A stretch of DNA of 10,220 nt from Candidatus Pacearchaeota archaeon. Its GTDB lineage: Archaea > Nanoarchaeota > Nanoarchaeia > Pacearchaeales > GW2011-AR1. The notes beneath the pieces were generated by a model. That model was not told where the DNA came from. It saw only the letters and a program-made list of their open reading frames with translations, and did no database searches. The stretch lies in assembly GCA_002690445.1 (NCBI GenBank), contig NZER01000459.1:1-10220 (forward strand), in the 5' to 3' direction. Positions 4,746-10,220 of the stretch are shown here, piece after piece. How positions within the stretch are numbered: the first letter of the stretch is position 1; every line of letters begins with the position of its first letter. Both the position numbers and the translations under genes were made by a program.

Positions 4746-5116
4746 TGGCAGACGAAGGAACTTTAGCAACAACAGCCCAAGTCCTTTTAGCAATCGGACA
4801 GAATGCAAGTGCAGCCCAAATTTTAGAAGCAAATACAAACATCTGGATACTTATGGCAGAGAGTGAGATGGAACGAGCCTTTGGAGATAATATAGGAATC
4901 GTCGCAAACTATGGAAGTATAACCGCAGCAAACAAACAATGGTTAGCAACAATAGCAGCAAACAGGGCAGCCTTCCATGCAATAAATCAAAATCAAAACT
5001 CCTGGCAATTAGCAACCTCACAAAGTAAATTAAATGTATGCAATAGTATTTGGACAGGTTTTTTATCAGACCTTAAAAACAATAAAGCGGATATTGTTGC
5101 AGACTTAGGATTATAA
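4745..5116 (+). CDS. Unrecognised Ala/Asn-rich protein between terL and portal (123 aa)
   Basis: A 123-aa product, rich in Ala, Asn and Gln and mainly helical. It starts MADEGTLATTAQVLLAIGQNASAAQ and carries a central segment ESEMERAFGDNIGIVANYGSI followed by an Ala-rich helix (QWLATIAANRAAF). There are no cysteine pairs, nuclease motifs or transmembrane segments. It may be a virion or assembly protein given its location, but I recognise no family. It is joined to both neighbours by one-base TAATG overlaps and starts with the ATGGCAGA sequence shared by several virion genes here. No Shine-Dalgarno site is visible, so translation probably depends on reinitiation after the upstream gene. Confidence 0.75.
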   Translation: MADEGTLATTAQVLLAIGQNASAAQILEANTNIWILMAESEMERAFGDNIGIVANYGSITAANKQWLATIAANRAAFHAINQNQNSWQLATSQSKLNVCNSIWTGFLSDLKNNKADIVADLGL

Positions 5117-5709
5117 TGGCAGACCAATTAGAAAAACCTTTCACAACAGCATCACCAGTTAATGCGGTGTTTAATTTCACAGATATAGCTTCTGGCACAG
5201 GTTATAACACATATTATTTAATTGAGAGTGAGGATTCAACAGGGGCAGATTATCACTTAACCCCAAATAATGATTACTCAAATAGTGTTTTCGTAGTGGT
5301 TGACAGTGGAGCCATAACAGATTCAGACAGAGATTATGACTTAACTCCTTTTGTATTTCCAAGAATAATAGATGGGACTGTCTTAATTTCAATAGCAGCA
5401 TATACAGGCGGAGGAATAAGCCCCACATGGACTGTCGAGTTATATAGATACGATGGAAATTCTGAGACACAGATAGGAAGCACCTTAACTTACAATGATT
5501 CAATTAATGGGGCAGAAATGCTTTATATGCGTATGGATGTTAATAATGAGTTAATTCCAGCAGGAGAAAATTTAAGAATGAGAGTAAGGCTACAAAACGC
5601 CAGTGCCACAACCGCCAGATATGGAACAGACCCAGCAAACAGAACTGACGGAAACCTAACAGTTACAACCACATCTAAAATATCAATACCCTATAAATTA
5701 GACTTCTAA
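5116..5709 (+). CDS. Probable virion beta-sandwich protein (197 aa)
   Basis: A 197-aa protein of alternating beta-strands and polar turns, consistent with one or two beta-sandwich or jelly-roll domains. Notable stretches are VFNFTDIASGTGYNTYYL near the N-terminus, TWTVELYRYDGNSETQIGS in the middle and GENLRMRVRLQNASATT towards the end, followed by GTDPANR and a terminal KISIPYKLDF strand. Proteins of this look, with an FxFTDIASGTG start and a GTDPxNR motif, seem familiar to me from uncharacterised environmental head-tailed viruses, but I cannot name a family. A capsid decoration, vertex or head-fibre role is inferred from fold type and location between terL and portal. It shares one base with each neighbour. 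Confidence 0.7.
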   Translation: MADQLEKPFTTASPVNAVFNFTDIASGTGYNTYYLIESEDSTGADYHLTPNNDYSNSVFVVVDSGAITDSDRDYDLTPFVFPRIIDGTVLISIAAYTGGGISPTWTVELYRYDGNSETQIGSTLTYNDSINGAEMLYMRMDVNNELIPAGENLRMRVRLQNASATTARYGTDPANRTDGNLTVTTTSKISIPYKLDF

Positions 5710-6797
5710 TGGCAGAATTTAATATCTCAAACAGCACAACAACAGACTTTACAAATACAGTTCCAGACTTTATAGTAAATCAAAAAGCCTTAGACTCAGT
5801 TAATCCAAATGGAGAGGAGACTTATTGGTATTTTGACAAAGCCCCAGAAAGATATGGCTACTATCTATCAATACCAGAAATATTTAGTGCAGCAAATGCT
5901 TTGGCTACATGGAGTGTTGGGAAGGGATGGACTACCGATAATGCACAGTTAGAGATAGAACTTAAACATGTTGTTGGGATGGGCAAAGATACTTTTGAGC
6001 AGATTATTTGGAACCATGAAGTTACAAAATTAATTGTAGGAGACGCCTTTGTTGAAATGAAAAGGAAAAAAAACAAGGGAGAAAATATAATCATTAACAT
6101 GATACCAATTAGCCCAGAAAGGGTTAGAGTTGTTTTTGGAAAGGATGGAATGATTAAAAGATATGATACATGGAATGGCAATAAATGGAAATCAATTAAA
6201 AAAGAAGATATGCTACACAGCCAGAATAAAAGAATAGGCGACCAAATGCACGGAACAAGCCAGATTGAAGCAAGTAAATATATTATAGACGCAAGGAATG
6301 AGGCATTAGAAGACGAGAGGACAATTAAACACCGAGATAAGGCATTAGGGGTAGTTTATTATAAAACAAATAATGCAGGGAAAATATCATATGCAAATAC
6401 CCAAATAGAAAAGGCAGTTAAAAAAGGAGAGATGTTAGGACTACCAGAAGACACAGCAAAGATAGAGCCATACCCAAGCAGAAGTTCCGAAGATAGAACA
6501 GGATGGATATCTTATTTAGAGAATTTCTTTTATCAAGTCTTTGGAGTTCCAAGAAGTATTGCAACAAGCGACGGAACAAGCGAAGTCGGTGGAAAGATGG
6601 GGCATGTAATATTTGAGCCAATCTATGCCAAAGAACAAACAGATTTAGAGGGAGACCTTTGGAATCAACAAGCAATTAAAATTAAATTTAATAGACCACC
6701 ATCCTTAGGGGGATTAGTCCAAGAGAACGAAGCAAAGAACACAGGACAAATAGGAATTCAGCCTAATGATGTAATGGCAAACATGGAGAGAGAATAA
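5709..6797 (+). CDS. Portal protein (HK97 gp3/SPP1 gp6-like group)
   Basis: A 362-aa portal protein, which forms the dodecameric ring at the capsid vertex through which TerL drives DNA. Typical features in order are an N-terminal wing with helices (PEIFSAANALATWSVGKGW, about 56-74), GDAFVEM (111-117), a beta stretch MIPISPERVRVVFGKDGMI (131-149), the KxEDMLHSQN segment (164-173) followed by a polar GTSQIEA helix start, a long stem/crown helical region, and YQVFGVPRSIAT with a glycine-rich TSEVGG turn after it. The C-terminal basic patch (KIKFNRPPS) resembles other portals. The length is slightly short for the family. It follows the order terL then portal, with two small genes inserted between. 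Confidence 0.88.
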   Translation: MAEFNISNSTTTDFTNTVPDFIVNQKALDSVNPNGEETYWYFDKAPERYGYYLSIPEIFSAANALATWSVGKGWTTDNAQLEIELKHVVGMGKDTFEQIIWNHEVTKLIVGDAFVEMKRKKNKGENIIINMIPISPERVRVVFGKDGMIKRYDTWNGNKWKSIKKEDMLHSQNKRIGDQMHGTSQIEASKYIIDARNEALEDERTIKHRDKALGVVYYKTNNAGKISYANTQIEKAVKKGEMLGLPEDTAKIEPYPSRSSEDRTGWISYLENFFYQVFGVPRSIATSDGTSEVGGKMGHVIFEPIYAKEQTDLEGDLWNQQAIKIKFNRPPSLGGLVQENEAKNTGQIGIQPNDVMANMERE

Positions 6798-7828
6798 TGG
6801 CACCACAATTTGGAACTAAAATAACAACCCAAGAAGAACAAGAAAAACTGGCTATGGGAACACAAAAAAAATTAACAGAACGGGAGAAATGCGAACAAGG
6901 AGGAGGCTTTTGGGATGTTAAAACTCAAACCTGTATAAAAATGCCAAAACCAGCAGAGCCAGAGCCACCAAAAAAATCATTAAAGATTTTTGAACCACAA
7001 GTTAAAAAATTAAGTGACGAAGAAAGAAAAAGGGCAGAGAAAGATAGAGGGGTATCTATAGTCACCGATAGATTCGGAAACGAAATAATACAAACGAGAC
7101 AAGACATAGAGGCAGCAGAGGCAGGATTTGGAAAGGGAATGCAATCAGCGGCAGAGCAGTTAAAGCAAAGGGAGATTCAATTAGCAGAGGGGCAGAAACT
7201 ATCAGGACAAATAGGGCAATTTCAACAAACAGGGTTAAGACAACCTGGAGTCATAGGGGAGTTTGACTATGGAGAGGCAGCAATCGCAGGATTAAGAAAA
7301 GCGATACCATCGGCAGTAGGTGCAGCAACAACCGTATTTGGGGCAGGGATATTGGGTGCAAAGATAGCAGGAACGGCAGGAACAGTGGCAGCCCCTGGAG
7401 TAGGAACAGCCATAGGGGCAGCATTAGGTTTTGTGGGTGGTATAACAGCAGGAATTCTCAGCAATATGGCAAGTCAAAGGAGAGACACAACAACCGCACA
7501 GCAAAGAGTTTTAGACGAGGGAAAGCAGAATTTACAAGATTGGATAACATTAGCGAGGACAGACTCCTCCAGAAAGTTAGAAGCATTAAGAGGTTTTAAT
7601 GCACAACTTACTTTAATAGATGGGGCATATAGACAAATGAAATTAGACACACAAAAAGACCTATTAAAGTTTGAAACAGCATTACCCAATTTAGCGGAGT
7701 TTGAGACATTTTATTCAGCACAGGGAGAAAGGGATTTTCTTTCGGCAGAGATGGCATTAACGTTACAAGCACCATCAGACCCAACATGGGCTATGTTAGA
7801 AATGGCACAAAGGAGAGTGGATAAATGA
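6797..7828 (+). CDS. Protein with long Gly/Ala hydrophobic stretch, candidate internal/ejection protein (343 aa)
   Basis: A 343-aa protein of unrecognised family with clear zones. The N-terminus (1-60) is Lys/Glu-rich with a C32-x13-C46 pair in CEQGGGFWDVKTQTC, then a Pro-rich linker. A charged helical zone follows (66-150). Residues 168-223 form a long Gly/Ala hydrophobic stretch with small-xxx-small spacing (VFGAGILGAKIAGTAGTVAA, then GIGAALGF-type repeats), able to span or insert into a membrane. The C-terminal zone (230-343) is helical and Gln/Arg-rich. A glycine-zipper segment in a structural operon right after the portal suggests a virion protein ejected with DNA to cross the host envelope; that is inference. 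Tape-measure function is unlikely at this length. The stop overlaps the next ATG (ATGA). Confidence 0.65.
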   Translation: MAPQFGTKITTQEEQEKLAMGTQKKLTEREKCEQGGGFWDVKTQTCIKMPKPAEPEPPKKSLKIFEPQVKKLSDEERKRAEKDRGVSIVTDRFGNEIIQTRQDIEAAEAGFGKGMQSAAEQLKQREIQLAEGQKLSGQIGQFQQTGLRQPGVIGEFDYGEAAIAGLRKAIPSAVGAATTVFGAGILGAKIAGTAGTVAAPGVGTAIGAALGFVGGITAGILSNMASQRRDTTTAQQRVLDEGKQNLQDWITLARTDSSRKLEALRGFNAQLTLIDGAYRQMKLDTQKDLLKFETALPNLAEFETFYSAQGERDFLSAEMALTLQAPSDPTWAMLEMAQRRVDK

Positions 7829-7902
7829 TTAGATTGAGTTTTTGGGGATGGGTTTTATTATTCGCAGGGGCAGTATCTATCGGAATGTTGGTGGCATTAT
7901 GA
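7825..7902 (+). CDS. 25-aa single-span membrane peptide
   Basis: A 25-residue ORF reading MIRLSFWGWVLLFAGAVSIG followed by MLVAL. It is one hydrophobic transmembrane helix with a single positive charge near the N-terminus. It is linked by ATGA overlaps on both sides, to the 343-aa gene and to the 64-aa membrane protein, an arrangement that would be surprising by chance. The size is like that of small membrane effectors of viruses (pinholin-like or regulators), but no function can be assigned. Confidence 0.55.
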   Translation: MIRLSFWGWVLLFAGAVSIGMLVAL

Positions 7903-8093
7903 GTAAAGATATTATAGCAGTAGAAAAGAATAAGCCAGTTATAGAAACAATAATTAATACAGCCGCTTTAGCCTTAACGGCTTACGGAGTTCAAAGAATT
8001 ACAACAGGGGCTTATGATGGATACTTAACAATCATTTTTGGAATGAGTTTAGAGTTTTTCAAGTATAAAGGAAGACAAAAAAAGTTATGGTAG
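7899..8093 (+). CDS. Small membrane protein, holin-like in size (64 aa)
   Basis: The product from the ATG at 7899 is 64 aa; an earlier in-frame ATG at 7842 would add 19 residues read out of the 25-aa peptide gene and is rejected. Residues 11-31 (NKPVIETIINTAALALTAYG) and 42-55 (YLTIIFGMSLEFF) form two hydrophobic segments around a TTGAYDG turn, and the C-terminus is basic (KYKGRQKKLW). This size, topology and basic tail resemble small holins, but a lysis role is not shown: no endolysin is adjacent and archaeal virus holins are poorly known. A virion membrane-interacting role, together with the preceding Gly-rich protein, is the alternative. Confidence 0.6.
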   Translation: MSKDIIAVEKNKPVIETIINTAALALTAYGVQRITTGAYDGYLTIIFGMSLEFFKYKGRQKKLW

Positions 8094-8096
8094 TAT

Positions 8097-8104
8097 AAGG
8101 AGGT
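8097..8104 (+). promoter_or_regulatory. Strong Shine-Dalgarno site for the 8109 gene
   Basis: AAGGAGGT with a 4-nt spacer to the ATG. It sits in the only real intergenic gap (15 nt) of the 2432-8532 operon. Its strength contrasts with the coupled TAATG junctions upstream and implies high, independent translation of the next gene. Confidence 0.7.
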
Positions 8105-8108
8105 TAAA

Positions 8109-8381
8109 ATGGAAGAAGAAACAAAAGCAGAAACAAAAGAAGTTAGTTTAAATCCGATTGAGAGGCAGGAAGCAGTTCTAAAAGGAATGACTGAGCAAGT
8201 TGATAAGTATGAAAAATTGGTTAAGGCAAACCAAGAAGCAGCCGCAACAGTTATGCTTTCAGGTAGTGCGGGAGGGCATGTTGAAGCCCCTCAAGTCTCA
8301 GAAGAAGATACTAAAAAGAATGCAGCAAAGGATTTTTTTAAAGGAACACCCTTAGAGGAGGCAATAGAGAAACACGGATAA
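8109..8381 (+). CDS. Small acidic helical protein, candidate scaffold or assembly protein (90 aa)
   Basis: A 90-aa highly charged protein. The N-terminal part (MEEETKAETKEVSLNPIERQ) is acidic, followed by a probable helix (EAVLKGMTEQVDKYEKLVKANQEAAATVML, about 22-51), a glycine-rich flexible break (SGSAGGHVEAP) and a C-terminal helical tail ending DFFKGTPLEEAIEKHG. Its place just before the decoration and capsid genes, its charge and helical nature and its strong ribosome site fit an abundant scaffolding-like protein. This is inference, since scaffolds diverge beyond recognition. A protease role is unlikely because no catalytic motif is seen. One base separates its stop from the next ATG. Confidence 0.65.
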   Translation: MEEETKAETKEVSLNPIERQEAVLKGMTEQVDKYEKLVKANQEAAATVMLSGSAGGHVEAPQVSEEDTKKNAAKDFFKGTPLEEAIEKHG

Positions 8382-8382
8382 G

Positions 8383-8532
8383 ATGGATAAAAAGGATTGG
8401 GAGATAGCCTTAGATAGGATAGGAGAGGTTTATGATAATGCTAAGGACAACTATGAAAAGGCAAAAAAGGACATGGAAGAAATAGAATTCATGAAAGAGC
8501 ATTATAAGGCAAAAATAGAAACATTTAAATAA
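8383..8532 (+). CDS. Small coiled-coil protein (49 aa)
   Basis: A 49-aa ORF coding an almost continuous charged helix (MDKKDWEIALDRIGEVYDNA, then KDNYEKAKKDMEEIEFMKEH and a short tail). The a/d-like spacing of I, V, Y and M suggests a coiled coil. It follows the 90-aa gene after one base. Its last codons (GAAACATTTAAATAA) double as the BRE/TATA box of the downstream capsid promoter, so the coding sequence and promoter are constrained together. It could be a scaffold partner of the 90-aa protein; the function is unknown. Confidence 0.6.
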   Translation: MDKKDWEIALDRIGEVYDNAKDNYEKAKKDMEEIEFMKEHYKAKIETFK

Positions 8533-8544
8533 TCGGTTAACCGA
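8518..8544 (+). promoter_or_regulatory. Capsid operon promoter with palindromic operator
   Basis: GAAACATTTAAATA (8518-8531), identical to the block at 237-250, places TTTAAATA exactly 29 nt before the ATG at 8553. A perfect 12-bp palindrome TCGGTTAACCGA (8533-8544) lies directly between the TATA box and the predicted start. A dimeric repressor there would block initiation. This secondary promoter would raise expression of the decoration and capsid proteins over the rest of the operon. Confidence 0.75.
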
Positions 8545-8552
8545 ATAACTCT

Positions 8553-8951
8553 ATGGCAGATGAAGCAACATGCATTGAAACCCCTACAAGATTCGCAAGA
8601 TATACAGTAGCCGACGGAACAGGAATTCCAATCGGAACAATGTTAAAATTAACAGACCCAAATACAGCAATAGCACATAGTGGAGACGGAGACGCATTTG
8701 CAGGAATAGCATGGGAAGAAAAATCGGCAAGTGATGGTATTACTGAAATTACAGCAGCATTAAACGGCGTTTGGGATTTAACAGACGGCGGCGGAGGTAG
8801 TGCAGTTGGAGAATTATTAAGTTTAGACGGAACAGCAAACGAGGTTAGATTAGCAGTTGAAGCAGATATTATTACAGGTAGTGTTGTTGGAAAATCATTA
8901 GAGACAGCCTCCGCAAATGAAGTTTTTAGAGTAAGGGTAGGTGAGTGGTGA
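8553..8951 (+). CDS. Capsid decoration (cement) protein, DUF2190-like
   Basis: A 132-aa protein with the pattern of the DUF2190 family, beta-tulip-type capsid cement proteins that stabilise the HK97 shell. The features are an ARYTVADGTGIPIGTMLKLT stretch (about 15-34), a GDAFAGIAWEEKS segment typical of the family (about 46-58), ITAALNGVWDLT (about 65-76), a Gly-rich loop, GELLSLDG and a C-terminal GKSLETASANEVFRVRVG strand. It directly precedes the major capsid gene, the usual position, and shares one base with it (TGATG). The start is set by the leaderless promoter. Family assignment is from remembered pattern, not a search. Confidence 0.8.
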   Translation: MADEATCIETPTRFARYTVADGTGIPIGTMLKLTDPNTAIAHSGDGDAFAGIAWEEKSASDGITEITAALNGVWDLTDGGGGSAVGELLSLDGTANEVRLAVEADIITGSVVGKSLETASANEVFRVRVGEW

Positions 8952-9817
8952 TGGTAGACACAGACAGAGAAGCAGATTTAAGATACGAACACATCGACCG
9001 AGCAGTTAAAGCAGCAACAACTTTATCTTACGAACTTAAAACATTATGCACAGTTGATAGCAGTAGTGCATGGACAGAAACTTATTTTAGAGAAACAAAC
9101 GACGATACAACAGACGGCGGAACAGGCAGTCCTATTAAAGGAGTGCCACAATATGCACCTTTCCCTTTCTTTGATGTTACAGAAACAAAGGTTCAAAGTG
9201 TAATTCAAAAATATGCAGGAGAAAGTATTATTAGTTTAGAGGCAGAACAAAACGCAACCCTCCCAATGTTACAAAGAAAGATTTTTAGATTAAGTAGAAA
9301 AATTGCATATCAAGTAGATAGTGCTATTGAGCAGGAGATTTTAAACAATGCAGGAAACACATTAGCAATTACAGCAGGTAGCGAGTGGGATAGTGCAACC
9401 ATAGCAAACCGAGACCCTGTTAAAGACTTTTTAGACGCAATCCAGTTATTACGAGCAGATGGATATGACGCATTAAAAGGACAGGGTTACATAGTAATGA
9501 ACGGAACAGATTATACAAATGTTATTTCAAATTCTAAAGTCCTTAATCACCCAACATACCAGTCAGTCAGTGCTGTGGAAAATGGACAGGTAGCACGATT
9601 GGTTGGATTAACCATAATGGTTAGTGAGACAGTAACCGAAGACAAAGCCTATGTTTTAGTATCTAAAGAGGCTTTAACATGGAAACAAGCAAGTGCTTTA
9701 ACTGTTAAGACTATTGAAGACCCAGGAAAATCCACTACTATTAGAGCATGGGAAAGAGGAGTGCCACAAATGGTAGCCCCTAATGCAGCATGTAAAATAA
9801 CCAACACGAGGGCTTAA
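8951..9817 (+). CDS. Major capsid protein, HK97 fold
   Basis: The start is taken at the ATG at 8951, which overlaps the decoration gene stop as TGATG; the upstream GTG codons at 8945 and 8948 are within that gene. The 288-aa product shows the HK97 order: N-arm (1-60), E-loop region with FFDVTETKVQSVIQKYAGES (73-92), long spine helix PMLQRKIFRLSRKIAYQVDS (105-124), then the P and A domains with GYIVMNGTDYTNV (179-191) and LVGLTIMVSETVTEDKAYVL (217-236). The C-terminal RAWERGVPQMVAPNA stretch (265-279) is typical. It lacks the roughly 100-residue N-terminal delta domain that HK97 itself carries. It forms the icosahedral shell with the decoration protein. Confidence 0.88.
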   Translation: MVDTDREADLRYEHIDRAVKAATTLSYELKTLCTVDSSSAWTETYFRETNDDTTDGGTGSPIKGVPQYAPFPFFDVTETKVQSVIQKYAGESIISLEAEQNATLPMLQRKIFRLSRKIAYQVDSAIEQEILNNAGNTLAITAGSEWDSATIANRDPVKDFLDAIQLLRADGYDALKGQGYIVMNGTDYTNVISNSKVLNHPTYQSVSAVENGQVARLVGLTIMVSETVTEDKAYVLVSKEALTWKQASALTVKTIEDPGKSTTIRAWERGVPQMVAPNAACKITNTRA

Positions 9818-9818
9818 C

Positions 9819-9989
9819 ATGACACATGAAGGACGGATGGCAGAAGGAGAGGCTAACTATAAGGCAGGGATTCTATTAGACAATGCAGATACAATTTATT
9901 TTTTAGAAAATTCTAAACAAGACAAACCAGACAAGCCCAAAAAATCAAAAAAGAAAGGAGTGGCTATGGAAGAAGAGGAGGAGGAATAA
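9819..9989 (+). CDS. Small Lys- and Glu-tailed protein after the capsid gene (56 aa)
   Basis: A 56-aa ORF starting one base after the capsid stop and ending directly against the next ATG. The N-terminal half may be helical (AEGEANYKAGILLDNADTIY). The C-terminal half is a Lys/Pro block (KPDKPKKSKKKG) followed by six Glu residues. The purine-rich poly-Glu codons (9969-9986) also supply GAGGAGGAG just before the ATG at 9990, so they may double as the ribosome site of that gene. No family is recognised. Confidence 0.6.
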   Translation: MTHEGRMAEGEANYKAGILLDNADTIYFLENSKQDKPDKPKKSKKKGVAMEEEEEE

Positions 9990-10175
9990 ATGGCAGTTCC
10001 ATCAGACAATCTTAACCCATTGAGTTTAGTTATTCCATCAGTCACCACAGCAGTTAGAGATGTATTAGTTAGTGAGGTTGGAACATTAGTTTATAATACC
10101 ACAACAGGCAAGTTAAATATTTGCATTACAGCCGCAGCAGGTTCAGGAAATTGGGAGGCTGTAACTTCAGCATAA
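9990..10175 (+). CDS. Small virion-type protein with tail-fibre-like repeat motif (61 aa)
   Basis: A 61-aa product containing the motif GTLVYNTTTGKLNI and ending NWEAVTSA. The pattern of 'G-x-hydrophobic-x-Y-N-T-T-T-x-K-L-x-hydrophobic ... W-x-x-V' is common in phage tail fibres, neck proteins and other exposed virion proteins, where it forms a small beta-meander. Here it makes up nearly the whole protein, so it may be a free-standing head or fibre subunit. It lies in the capsid operon after the major capsid gene. Its ribosome site is the GAGGAGGAG within the previous gene. Confidence 0.65.
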   Translation: MAVPSDNLNPLSLVIPSVTTAVRDVLVSEVGTLVYNTTTGKLNICITAAAGSGNWEAVTSA

Positions 10176-10176
10176 T

Positions 10177-10220
10177 ATGGCAGCAGGAGATGTAACGAGT
10201 GTTGTTGTTCAATTAACAGA
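10177..10220 (+). CDS. Start of a further gene, truncated by the window edge
   Basis: An ATG one base after the previous stop opens MAAGDVTSVVVQLT and runs out at the right edge, so only 14 codons are seen. It starts ATGGCAG like the neighbouring virion genes and is probably the next structural gene. No function can be read. Confidence 0.55.
   Translation, partial: MAAGDVTSVVVQLT

Noticed and set aside
7842..7898. N-terminal extension of the 64-aa membrane protein from ATG 7842
   Set aside because: The added residues are the 25-aa peptide gene read in another frame; ATG 7899 forms a clean ATGA overlap.

Overview
The window is a piece of a head-tailed virus (Caudoviricetes-type) or a provirus of one, and the promoter architecture points to an archaeal host. 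The virus call rests on a canonical large terminase, an HK97-type portal, a DUF2190-like capsid decoration protein and an HK97-fold major capsid protein in conserved order. The archaeal call rests on TATA boxes of the TTTAAATA or TTTATAAA type. Four of these sit exactly 29 nt (first T to the A of ATG) upstream of a start codon, as expected for leaderless archaeal mRNAs. The DNA is AT-rich, arginine is mostly AGA/AGG, and a few internal genes have strong GGAGGT Shine-Dalgarno sites. The host lineage cannot be fixed from the sequence; a methanogen, DPANN or other AT-rich archaeon is possible.

Layout. Positions 1-213 hold the C-terminal end of a beta-rich, probably tail or fibre, protein running in from the left. 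Positions 272-1209 hold a small accessory/early group: a 59-aa RHH-like protein, a 42-aa helical peptide, a 144-aa OB-fold-like protein, then a separately promoted 56-aa zinc-ribbon protein. A single minus-strand gene (1202-1510) encodes a winged-helix-like regulator and ends tail to tail with the zinc-ribbon gene. Positions 1511-2431 are about 920 bases with no convincing protein gene. They hold divergent promoters, CGAACG repeats, four helically phased TTTCC-N3-GGAAA palindromes in alternating orientation, and two G8 tracts. This is the best candidate here for a replication origin, packaging site or regulatory hub.

From 2432 to the right edge everything is on the plus strand and tightly packed. 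An HNH endonuclease, a compact DNA cytosine-C5 methyltransferase and TerL overlap by 14 nt each. Next come a 44-aa peptide, two unrecognised probable virion proteins, the portal, a 343-aa protein with a long Gly/Ala-rich hydrophobic stretch, two tiny membrane proteins and two small charged helical proteins. A new leaderless promoter, with a perfect palindrome between TATA box and start, then drives the decoration protein, the major capsid protein and following small genes. The window ends 44 bases into the next gene.

How they fit together. The HNH/MTase/TerL block would process, mark and package DNA through the portal; the 8553 promoter would boost capsid protein supply. The promoters at 243 and 8524 share an identical 14-nt BRE/TATA block and a TTAACCGA element, which suggests one factor controls both. 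No prohead protease or small terminase subunit is recognisable. Many of the real genes here are below 65 codons, so much of the novelty lies in small ORFs and in the noncoding region.
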